64,000 bases of DNA from positions 206,877-270,876 of the forward strand of contig JBFNFA010000005.1 in NCBI GenBank assembly GCA_040797845.1, given 5' to 3'. Positions 32,351 through 38,998 of the stretch are shown here, piece by piece (positions within the stretch are counted from its first letter, which is position 1; every line of letters starts with the position of its first letter). The translations under genes and the position numbers were made by a program. A model generated the notes under the pieces. It was not told the origin of the DNA. It saw only the letters and a program-made list of their open reading frames with translations, and did not search any database. Source of the DNA: Clostridium_AW sp040797845. GTDB taxonomy: Bacteria; Bacillota; Clostridia; Clostridiales; Clostridiaceae.

Positions 32351-32901
32351 AGCATAGTGTAATAAAAGCATACTTTGATTATGAAAAGGAAGAAAAGTAT
32401 CTAAATGAAATGTCAGCAAAAGGATTGGCATTAACAGATTATTCTTTTTGTAGATATGTTTTCGAAGATGCTCCAAAGGGTGAGTATATTTACAGGCTTG
32501 AATTACTTGAAAATGCGGTGAATCATCCAGAAAGTCAAATTTATATTAAGTTTATGGAGGAAACTGGTGCAGAATTTGTTGCTTCTTATAATCGATGGGT
32601 TTACTTCAGGAGAAAGAACTTTGATGGAGAATTTAATATATACTCAGATATTGATTCTAAAATAAAGCACTATAAACGAATTAGGGAATTATTTTTCTTT
32701 GTCATGGGGCTAAATTTCATTATAGGGTTGATGAATTACTTTTGGGGTAATATGACTGCTTCTTCTATTAGGACAATTCCTGTTAATTCATATATGGCAA
32801 TACTATCTTTTTTAATATCCACATTATTCTTGATATTCTTAGTTATACCTTTAAGTAAAAAGATTAATTTTTGGGAAAAAGAAAAAGAAATTCGAGAATA
32901 G
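32347..32901 (+). CDS. DUF2812 membrane protein
   Basis: A 184-residue protein. Residues 1-110 form the soluble DUF2812 domain (FDYEKEEKYLNEMSAKGLAL; YIYRLELLENAVNHPES; EFVASYNRWVYFRRK). The C-terminal part has two membrane segments (FFFVMGLNFIIGLMNYFWG; MAILSFLISTLFLIFLVIPL). It is translationally coupled to padR. The function of DUF2812 proteins is not established. Confidence 0.85.
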   Translation: MKHSVIKAYFDYEKEEKYLNEMSAKGLALTDYSFCRYVFEDAPKGEYIYRLELLENAVNHPESQIYIKFMEETGAEFVASYNRWVYFRRKNFDGEFNIYSDIDSKIKHYKRIRELFFFVMGLNFIIGLMNYFWGNMTASSIRTIPVNSYMAILSFLISTLFLIFLVIPLSKKINFWEKEKEIRE

Positions 32902-32927
32902 AATAAGACAAAGGAAGGTGGACATAT

Positions 32928-33353
32928 ATGATTGAAAGCATAAGCCATATTACTTTTATTGTGAAAAATTTAGACAAAACTACTGAATTATTTAAAGAAC
33001 TATTTAATGCTAAAGAAGTGTATTATAGTGGTGAAAAAAAGCATTCTTTATTTAAGGAGCGTTTTTTTATTATTGGCAATCAGTGGATAGCTGTTATGGA
33101 AGATGAAAATATACTTAATAGAACTTATCATCACCTAGCATTTAAAATATTAGATTCGCATATAGATAGTTATTTGGATAAAATTAAGTCTCTAAATTTA
33201 GAATTAAAGTCTCCAAGAAAAAGAGTACCTGGAGAAGGATATTCTATATATTTTTATGATTATGATAATAATTTATTTGAGTTCCATACAGAAACATTAG
33301 AGAAGAGGCTAGCGTCCTATAAGCATATAGATGGTATGCAAACTAACCAATAG
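32928..33353 (+). CDS. fosX: FosX fosfomycin hydrolase
   Basis: A 141-residue VOC metalloenzyme. ISHITFIVKNLDKTTELFKE, the YYSGEKKHSLFKERFFI segment, YHHLAFKILD and VPGEGYSIYFYDYDNNLFEF with FHTETLEKRL follow FosX of Listeria closely. Metal ligands would be the His in SHIT, the His in YHHLAF and the Glu in LFEFH. FosX opens the epoxide of fosfomycin with water in a Mn-dependent manner, without thiol cofactor. It lies 26 bases after DUF2812, so it is probably co-transcribed with padR. Confidence 0.88.
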   Translation: MIESISHITFIVKNLDKTTELFKELFNAKEVYYSGEKKHSLFKERFFIIGNQWIAVMEDENILNRTYHHLAFKILDSHIDSYLDKIKSLNLELKSPRKRVPGEGYSIYFYDYDNNLFEFHTETLEKRLASYKHIDGMQTNQ

Positions 33354-33395
33354 TTGTTATATATTATGAATTGAAGGAAAGGGGATAGAATTCAT

Positions 33396-33803
33396 ATGAA
33401 AAACTTTTTAACAACTAAAACCTTAGGGATTATTGGTGCAATTTCATGGTCTGGAACGATTATTTTAAGAGGGACAACACTAAATAATATTGAAATATTA
33501 AATTTTATATTAGGTATTGCTCCAAATATTGCGGCAGCATGGTTATTTGCTTTTGCAGTTGAAGTTATTTATTCTGAAATATTAAAAAGAAAGTTTACAA
33601 ATAAAGAGGCTATTACAACATCGGTGACTATTTGGATGTTAGGTTTAGTTTCAGAAATCATCCACGATTTATTTTTAAATAGCCCATTTGATATAAATGA
33701 TATGATAGCAACAAGCTTTGCTCTAATAATTTTCTTGATAATTTTTTGTTCAAATAATAAAGATTTAAGTAGTGAAACAAAGAACAATAAAGAGTATTAT
33801 TAA
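33396..33803 (+). CDS. Four-helix membrane protein, function unknown
   Basis: A 135-residue protein with about four membrane segments (TLGIIGAISWSGTIIL; ILNFILGIAPNIAAAWLFAF; AITTSVTIWMLGLVSEIIHD; MIATSFALIIFLIIF) and a charged tail. No family recognised. RBS GAAAGGGG lies about 14 bases before ATG. It follows fosX by 42 bases and may be the last gene of the padR unit. Confidence 0.65.
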   Translation: MKNFLTTKTLGIIGAISWSGTIILRGTTLNNIEILNFILGIAPNIAAAWLFAFAVEVIYSEILKRKFTNKEAITTSVTIWMLGLVSEIIHDLFLNSPFDINDMIATSFALIIFLIIFCSNNKDLSSETKNNKEYY

Positions 33804-33826
33804 TAATAAGTAAATTAAATTCCAAG

Positions 33827-33852
33827 AAGGACAGGTCTGAACTTGTCCTTTG
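33827..33852 (+). terminator. Weak terminator after the padR unit
   Basis: AAGGACA (33827-33833) pairs with TGTCCTT (33844-33850). Only a short T-rich tail follows. Confidence 0.5.
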
Positions 33853-33961
33853 ATTTATACTTAATTATCAACAATGGTTTAAAATAAAGCCTATTTATAT
33901 TAATTTGTAATAATATTATATTCTAAAGAGCTGCTATACATAAAACTATTGGAGGAAACAT

Positions 33962-34510
33962 ATGGTTATCACAAGCAAAAAGATAGAAGGTAGAAATTTA
34001 ACATGGACGCTTCGCTGTCCAACAAAATATGATGCAACTGAGTTATCTAAATTAAGAGTTAAAATTGATGAAGAAACAGAAAATCTTGATAGGGAATCTG
34101 GTGAAGGTTTATTAACCCCAGAAGATTTTGAAAAACTTATTTATGAAGATTCAATAGCAGAAAAAACTTTATTTTTAGTTGCAGAAGTAGAAAGTAAAAT
34201 TGTTGGATTTACTCGCTGTGAAGGAAATAAATTAAGTAGATTTAGACATAAAGCAGAGTTTGGAATATGTATATCAAAGGAATACTGGGGGTATGGAATC
34301 GGTAAAGTACTATTAGAAAATATTTTGATGTGGGCAGATACTGTTGGAATTGAAAAAATTTCATTAACTGTGGTACAAACAAATAGAAAAGCAATTGAAT
34401 TATATAAAAAATATGGATTTGTAGAAGAAGGATTATTGATAAAAGATCGTATTCATAAAGACGGAAGCTATTATAATACAGTTATAATGGGAAGGGTATT
34501 AGATAAATAG
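33962..34510 (+). CDS. GNAT acetyltransferase
   Basis: A 182-residue RimJ/RimL-like GNAT. LVAEVESKIVGFTRCEGNKL, EFGICISKEYWGYGIGKVLL (acetyl-CoA binding) and NRKAIELYKKYGFVEEGLLI are clear. The ending HKDGSYYNTVIMGRVL is nearly identical to the orphan gene fragment at 48488. RBS GGAGGAAAC sits before the ATG. Substrate unknown. Downstream lies the tail of another gene type (DUF998), so the 3' flank is recombined. Confidence 0.85.
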   Translation: MVITSKKIEGRNLTWTLRCPTKYDATELSKLRVKIDEETENLDRESGEGLLTPEDFEKLIYEDSIAEKTLFLVAEVESKIVGFTRCEGNKLSRFRHKAEFGICISKEYWGYGIGKVLLENILMWADTVGIEKISLTVVQTNRKAIELYKKYGFVEEGLLIKDRIHKDGSYYNTVIMGRVLDK

Positions 34511-34541
34511 ATATTGATAACTAAAACATAATATTTTTATA

Positions 34542-34598
34542 CTATTTATGTATGTACCCTTCCGATATATTGCAATTAAGAATATTATTCAGACCTGA
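34542..34598 (+). pseudogene. 3' fragment of a DUF998 gene
   Basis: The frame reads LFMYVPFRYIAIKNIIQT and stops at 34596. It matches, in protein and DNA, the last residues (LFMYVPFGYIAIKNII) of the intact DUF998 gene at 42784-43431. Nothing else of that gene is present, and the ribosome site of the next gene overlaps its end. Confidence 0.75.
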
Positions 34599-34617
34599 AT
34601 TTTAAGGGGGAAGACAG

Positions 34618-35382
34618 ATGTTACATATATGTTTTGATGACAGTGCGTATGGCGGTATGAGACATGCTATGAAACTAAAATTAATAGAAGAAGAGAATTT
34701 AGTATCATTTAATGATGATTTATCTATGGGGAACATTTCAAACTGTAGAGAATATGAATACCGTAAATCAGTAATACACAATATTTATAGTGACTATATG
34801 ACAGATATTGATGATGGTGAAATTAAGAAAAGTTTTGATAATTTTTATGAAATAATATCAAAAGAAAATGACTTTATTATTTGGTATGCACATAATCCAA
34901 GGGATTACTGCAACTTATATTATATAGTTAGTCTTCTTAAAGGTAAAAATATTAAAGTAGTTGAATGTATAAAAAAAACATTTGAAGATAGAACATTATT
35001 TTATAAATGGGTTAATGAAGTGTGTATAGAAGATTTACCGATATTATTAAAAGAGGCTAAAATATTAAGTGAAGAAGAAAAGCTTATGTATGCTGAGAAA
35101 TGGAAAGAGCTAGTTTCTGAAAATGGATTACTACGTGCTGAAAAATTTGAAGGCATTGAAACAGTTGAAGAAAACTATTATGATGATTTAATTTTACAAT
35201 TAGTGCCTACAAAAAATATACCTATGATAAGAGTAGTTGGTGAATTGATTGGAATGGATAAACCGTGTTTACGTGATTGGTTTGTTGTTTGCCGAATTAA
35301 GCACCTTGCAGCTATGGGGTGTGTAGAAATAGAAAACAGATGTGATAGGTATATGCTTAATAATATTAGAAAAGTAATATAA
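34618..35382 (+). CDS. DUF1835/DUF3658 protein
   Basis: A 254-residue soluble protein. MLHICFDDSAYGGMRHAMKL opens a DUF1835 domain (about 1-125, with IIWYAHNPRDYCNLYYIVSL). Residues ~160-250 resemble DUF3658 (MIRVVGELIGMDKPCLRDWF). These families occur together in Firmicutes with unknown function. RBS AAGGGGGAAG overlaps the end of a DUF998 gene fragment. It is followed by hairpin T2, so it is a one-gene unit. Confidence 0.75.
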   Translation: MLHICFDDSAYGGMRHAMKLKLIEEENLVSFNDDLSMGNISNCREYEYRKSVIHNIYSDYMTDIDDGEIKKSFDNFYEIISKENDFIIWYAHNPRDYCNLYYIVSLLKGKNIKVVECIKKTFEDRTLFYKWVNEVCIEDLPILLKEAKILSEEEKLMYAEKWKELVSENGLLRAEKFEGIETVEENYYDDLILQLVPTKNIPMIRVVGELIGMDKPCLRDWFVVCRIKHLAAMGCVEIENRCDRYMLNNIRKVI

Positions 35383-35455
35383 ACATCTAATTAGTAGTTT
35401 AGATTGTTATATAGATTTCATATTAATAGTCGTCAATAATTAAATAATTTTTAAA

Positions 35456-35493
35456 ATACCGTATTATTCAAATGTGAATTTTATGGTGTTTTT
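35456..35493 (+). terminator. Cassette-type terminator hairpin T2
   Basis: ATACCGTATTATTCA (35456-35470) pairs with TGAATTTTATGGTGT (35475-35489), then TTTT. AATTAAATAATT stands just before it, as in copies T4 and T6. The rest of 35383-35694 shows no gene; AGGAGGAG near 35682 serves the next one. Confidence 0.75.
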
Positions 35494-35694
35494 ACATTAT
35501 AATATAAATTTAAGAAGATTCATGTTACATAAAAAGAATATAATTACATAATTGTATAATAAACCTCTCATTTACTTAAATATGAAACAATTTTCGTGCA
35601 CAGCTATAAATAATCTTCATATTATGTTATAGAAGCTTAAGTTTTTTAAGAAGAGTGTTAAAAAGTTTGAGCTAAAAAATAGGAGGAGATAGTT

Positions 35695-36144
35695 ATGAGA
35701 GATTTTTGCGAAAGAGATTTTTGCGAAAGAGATTTTCGTGAAAGAGGATTTTGTGAAACTTGTGAGGAATTTGCTAGAATACTTGGGGCAGAGATTTTAA
35801 GTACGGCTAATGGAGTTTGTACAGTAACCTTTATGAGAGATATCAATGCAGAGATATTAGGAAGACGAACTCGTTCTCCATTAGCTTTAGCAGCACTATT
35901 TTCATTTGAATCTCCTGATAATCGTGGTAGAACTCTTAATTTAGGTAAGACAGTTATTCTTCAAGAAGAGATAAATGATTTTATATCTATTTTAAGAGAA
36001 AATAGAATACTAGTTACTGCACTTCACAATCATTGGTTATTTGACAATCCAAGACTTATGTATATTCATTTTGAATCAATTGACAACCCTTTAGATTTTG
36101 CTAGAAAGGTAGCAGAAGCACTTCGTGTGCTAAGAAGATGTTAA
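35695..36144 (+). CDS. DUF1259 protein with N-terminal RDFCE repeats
   Basis: A 149-residue protein. Residues 1-20 are four near-repeats of a five- to six-residue unit (RDFCE/RDFRE/RGFCE). The rest is a DUF1259 (LpqO/LppY-like) domain: ARILGAEILSTANGVCTVTF, ILGRRTRSPLALAALFSFES, NLGKTVILQEEINDFIS and VTALHNHWLFDNPRLMYIHF. The conserved HNHW could bind metal. The lead repeats are Cys-rich, as in spore coat or metal-binding proteins. Its neighbours (YmaF and His/Met-rich proteins) point the same way, but function is unknown. Confidence 0.8.
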   Translation: MRDFCERDFCERDFRERGFCETCEEFARILGAEILSTANGVCTVTFMRDINAEILGRRTRSPLALAALFSFESPDNRGRTLNLGKTVILQEEINDFISILRENRILVTALHNHWLFDNPRLMYIHFESIDNPLDFARKVAEALRVLRRC

Positions 36145-36174
36145 TAAGATAAAATAGTAATTTAAAATAATATA

Positions 36175-36204
36175 AGAGCACTTACTTATGTAAGTGCTCT
36201 TTCT
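36175..36204 (+). terminator. Terminator of the DUF1259 gene
   Basis: Perfect 11-bp stem AGAGCACTTAC (36175-36185) with 36190-36200, 4-nt loop, then TTT. Confidence 0.8.
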
Positions 36205-36211
36205 AAATTTA

Positions 36212-36238
36212 TAGCACTTAGAAATAATCTAAGTGCTA
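36212..36238 (-). terminator. Terminator of the ymaF gene
   Basis: Perfect 11-bp stem TAGCACTTAGA (36212-36222) with 36228-36238. On the minus strand it is followed by TAAATTT. Confidence 0.65.
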
Positions 36239-36272
36239 CGTATATTTAAACAGGGAGTTACCTGATATATTA

Positions 36273-36662
36273 TTAAGTTAATGGACTTTGAATAAGTGTT
36301 GCGAAAATAAAAGAGTGATTATGGCCATCATCTATTGTAGTAACACCTGTTGCTAAGTGAACATGTTTTCCACCGCCAACATTAATAGCTAACCCTGTAG
36401 TTACACCTAATTCGTGATGATGATCTTCAAAAAAGTCAGTATTAGTAAGAATAGCGTGAACGTGAGAATTACCCATAGGAATAACTTCACTAGTAACACC
36501 AGCAAATCTATGGTTGTGTCTTTCATCACCTTGTTCAGCTAATCTTGTGCTTCCTTCAAATTCATGAACGTGAGTTTGGCTACCGTCGGGATCATTGGAT
36601 CCATTGCAATTACAATCTTCAGATCTTAAGTTCTCATTTTTTAAGTTTTCATCAAGTAACAT
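36273..36662 (-). CDS. ymaF: YmaF-family His-rich protein
   Basis: A 129-residue protein with six evenly placed His pairs (HVHEF, HNHRF, HVHAI, HHHEL, HVHLA, HNHSF) in a beta-strand pattern, plus FEGSTRLAEQGDERHNHRF and VTTIDDGHNHSFIFATLI. This is the layout of the YmaF family known from Bacillus. The His clusters suggest metal binding; the real function is unknown. RBS AAGGAGGTG. It is convergent with the DUF1259 gene. Confidence 0.8.
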   Translation of the reverse strand: MLLDENLKNENLRSEDCNCNGSNDPDGSQTHVHEFEGSTRLAEQGDERHNHRFAGVTSEVIPMGNSHVHAILTNTDFFEDHHHELGVTTGLAINVGGGKHVHLATGVTTIDDGHNHSFIFATLIQSPLT

Positions 36663-36799
36663 AACAACACCTCCTTATATATTATTAATATTCAATAGAT
36701 TAAGTTTTGACACTCTGAAAATGGATTTAAAAAATGCAAGGGGTGTCAGGATATGAAGAATGATAAGGACTAAGCAATGAGAAATATATATAAATAAAT

Positions 36800-36832
36800 A
36801 TAACTGCAGCACAAGCTGCAGTTATATTTTTG
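36800..36832 (-). terminator. Terminator after the 92-residue His/Arg-rich gene
   Basis: ATAACTGCAGC (36800-36810) pairs with 36815-36825. A near-copy stands after the paralog gene (37311-37338). Confidence 0.65.
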
Positions 36833-36858
36833 TATTTTATATAAATGGCGTTTATCTA

Positions 36859-37137
36859 TTAAAACCACCATGGCCACATACGACGATGCATATGAGGGTG
36901 AAAATGATGGAAATGATGATGGAAAACATGGTGGTGACGACGTCTACGGCGTCTGCGACTTGGTCTATGGAATGATCTGTACATAGGATCATCATCATCT
37001 TCATAATCCATCATAGGCATCATCATTTGAGGACCATACATATTAGGATAATAGTCCATCATAGGGCTCTCGTTAAAGTCGCTGCGGATTTCGTTAGAAT
37101 CCTGATTTAAAAATTCGTCATTGTTTCTAAAATACAT
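36859..37137 (-). CDS. Low-complexity Met/His/Arg-rich protein (coat-like), short paralog
   Basis: A 92-residue protein. The N-terminus MYFRNNDEFLNQDSNEIRSD is shared with the protein at 37364-37831, as are MYRSF, an Arg run (RRRRRRRR) and an aromatic end (MWPWWF). Between them are Met-rich words (GPQMMMPMMDY), an acidic stretch and a His block (HHHVFHHHFHHFHPHMH). The composition resembles spore coat or exosporium and metal-binding proteins. No named family is recognised. AGGAGG precedes the ATG, and the upstream 80 bp resemble those of the paralog. Confidence 0.65.
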   Translation of the reverse strand: MYFRNNDEFLNQDSNEIRSDFNESPMMDYYPNMYGPQMMMPMMDYEDDDDPMYRSFHRPSRRRRRRRHHHVFHHHFHHFHPHMHRRMWPWWF

Positions 37138-37310
37138 TTACATTCCTCCAGAAAAATTTTAATACATAATAATATAGTATTCATGTGTAAAAAAATGGTT
37201 ACTATATTATTGAAAAAAGAATAAAAATTGTAAATAAGATATAAATCCCATACTAGATGGAATAAGAATGATAGAAATTAGGTAGGCGCATAATTAGATA
37301 TATAAATAAA

Positions 37311-37338
37311 CATAACTGCAGGATAAGCTGCAGTTACG
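37311..37338 (-). terminator. Terminator after the HMMP-repeat gene
   Basis: CATAACTGCAG (37311-37321) pairs imperfectly with CTGCAGTTACG (37328-37338). It is related to the hairpin at 36800, so gene and terminator were duplicated together. Confidence 0.6.
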
Positions 37339-37363
37339 TTTATTTATCCTATAGGGATGGTAT

Positions 37364-37831
37364 TTATATAAAGAAGAACCACCACCATGGGAATACAGGA
37401 TTACGTCTGCGACGACGTCTACGACGGCGACGTCTGCCACGATCATCGAAATCGCCAAAGGCGAAATCATCAAAATCGAAATCGTCGAAATCATCGAAGT
37501 CATCAAAATCAAAACCTGGTCCAAAGAATGATCTGTACATAGAATCATCGTCGGACTCCATGCTACTAGGCATCATGCTATTAGGCATCATATGATGAGG
37601 CATCATATGAGAAGGCATCATATGAGAAGGCATCATATGAGAAGGCATCATGTGACAACACATCATGTGACAAGGCATCATATGTGCAGGCATCATATGT
37701 GCGGGCATCATATGATGAGGCATCATATGAGGACGCTTAGAGTCGTCGTGATCTTTATGATGCTTATGGCAATCGTCGCGAGTTTCGTTAAGATCTTGGT
37801 TTAAAGCTTCGTCATTGTTTCTAAAATACAT
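37364..37831 (-). CDS. HMMP-repeat, Asp/Phe-rich, Arg-rich protein (coat-like), long paralog
   Basis: A 155-residue protein of low complexity. It has the shared N-terminus MYFRNNDEALNQDLNETRDD, a His/Asp stretch, about eleven pentapeptides of type xHMMP (residues ~34-88), MYRSFFGPG, an FDDFDDFDDF block, eleven Arg in a row, and the tail NPVFPWWWFFFI. Met/His pentapeptides suggest copper or other soft-metal binding, and the charged blocks suggest assembly in a coat. Both ideas are inference. AGGAGTG lies before the ATG. Confidence 0.7.
   Translation of the reverse strand: MYFRNNDEALNQDLNETRDDCHKHHKDHDDSKRPHMMPHHMMPAHMMPAHMMPCHMMCCHMMPSHMMPSHMMPSHMMPHHMMPNSMMPSSMESDDDSMYRSFFGPGFDFDDFDDFDDFDFDDFAFGDFDDRGRRRRRRRRRRRNPVFPWWWFFFI
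37569..37733. repeat. 15-bp tandem repeat inside the HMMP gene
   Basis: About eleven imperfect copies of GGCATCATATGAGAA (plus strand), each encoding one xHMMP unit on the minus strand. The frame-preserving unit length allows copy number to vary. Confidence 0.85.
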
Positions 37832-38043
37832 TTACACTCCTCCAGAAAAATTACAATACACAATATTATAATATTCATATGTAATAAATTTGCTACCATA
37901 TTTTTGAAAGAAAGTTTGAAAGTGTGAGTAAAAAATATAAATATAATAAATCGTGCTAAGAAATTTCTATCAACTTGAAGTATATTAAAACAAAATATAT
38001 ACTGGATTATAATAGATGGTTCTTAAGATAAGGGGGAAGAATA

Positions 38044-38892
38044 ATGTTTAAGATAGGAGAGTTTTCAAAGCTCACACAGGTTTCTGTAAGGATGTTGCGA
38101 TATTATGATGAGACAGGCCTTTTGAAACCTGCTGAAGTTAATAAATATACGGGATACCGTATGTATTCTGTAGAACAAATTGAGACTTTAAATAAAATAT
38201 TATTCTTACGTGATACTGGATTTAGTGTTACAGAAATTTATGATGCTCTTAGTAATTGGGATAATAATTTTATTAAAGCACAACTTAAAATAAAGGAACA
38301 AGAAATCCAAGACACTATAAATATAGAACAGCAGCGCCTAGCGAAGATAAGAACTGCTATGAATGATATAAATAAGAAGCAAATAGAAATTCATTGTAAT
38401 GTAACGTTAAAAGCCATTCCAAGCTATGAAGTGCTCTCTTTGCGAAAGATTATTCCGGATTATTTTTATGAAGGGCAGCTATGGAAGGAAATATATGATT
38501 ATATTAAAACTGAAAAACTAAACATTTCAGAAAACAACGATACCTTTGCTATTTATCATGACGTGGAATATAAGGATAAGGATGTTGACGTGGAAGTATG
38601 CATTATAGTAGAAGCAAAGGGTACTAACGAGGAAAAAGATGTTAAAAAAGATGGCTTTATATTTCGTAAAACAGAACCACTTGAAAAGGTAGCTTGTTCA
38701 ATGGTATATGGACCTTATGAAAACATATCCTCTGCCTATATGTGTTTTGTACACTGGCTAGAGGAAAATAGCCAATATAAAATGAGTGGCATCAATCGTC
38801 AGGTTTGTCACAAAGGCCCATGGAATGAGGAAGATCCAAATAAATACCTTACTGAAATACAAATTCCTGTTGAATTAAAGAAAAATATATAA
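38044..38892 (+). CDS. MerR-family multidrug-type regulator with GyrI-like effector domain
   Basis: A 282-residue regulator. The winged helix is FKIGEFSKLTQVSVRMLRYY with KYTGYRMYSVEQI. A coiled coil follows at ~75-120, and an effector domain at ~130-280 (SYEVLSLRKIIPDYFYEGQL; ACSMVYGPYENISSAYMCF; EIQIPVELKK) is of the BmrR/GyrI type that binds hydrophobic cations. It ends 42 bp before a MerR-type promoter that drives the TrmO-UvrA fusion gene, its probable target. Confidence 0.9.
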   Translation: MFKIGEFSKLTQVSVRMLRYYDETGLLKPAEVNKYTGYRMYSVEQIETLNKILFLRDTGFSVTEIYDALSNWDNNFIKAQLKIKEQEIQDTINIEQQRLAKIRTAMNDINKKQIEIHCNVTLKAIPSYEVLSLRKIIPDYFYEGQLWKEIYDYIKTEKLNISENNDTFAIYHDVEYKDKDVDVEVCIIVEAKGTNEEKDVKKDGFIFRKTEPLEKVACSMVYGPYENISSAYMCFVHWLEENSQYKMSGINRQVCHKGPWNEEDPNKYLTEIQIPVELKKNI

Positions 38893-38898
38893 ATATAT

Positions 38899-38932
38899 AA
38901 ATGGACTGATAGATTTTTTTAGTCCATTTTTT
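38899..38932 (+). terminator. Terminator of the merR gene
   Basis: AAATGGACT (38899-38907) pairs with AGTCCATTT (38921-38929), T run follows. It separates merR from the next promoter. Confidence 0.75.
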
Positions 38933-38933
38933 G

Positions 38934-38964
38934 TTGACTCTCACACGGTGTCAGGGTTTATTAT
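38934..38964 (+). promoter_or_regulatory. MerR-type promoter of the TrmO-UvrA fusion gene
   Basis: TTGACT (38934-38939) and TATTAT (38959-38964) are separated by 19 bp. The spacer carries the dyad CTCACACGGTGTCAGGG (ACAC-GG-TGT). Inducible activation by the adjacent MerR protein is expected. Confidence 0.8.
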
Positions 38965-38998
38965 CAGGTTAAAACCTATTAAGTAGGAGGCGTATTTA

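Noticed and set aside
34582..34610. Eighth copy of the T hairpin (ATTATTCA...TGAATTTTA)
   Set aside because: The sequence is explained by the end of a DUF998 gene (stop at 34596), and the outer ACCGT/ACGGT stem is missing.
37569..37733. CRISPR or other repeat array
   Set aside because: The 15-bp units are contiguous, have no spacers and encode the HMMP pentapeptides in frame.
37592..37804. Plus-strand His/Arg-repeat frame
   Set aside because: Antisense shadow of the HMMP tandem repeat; no ribosome site, and the minus-strand frame has a paralog.
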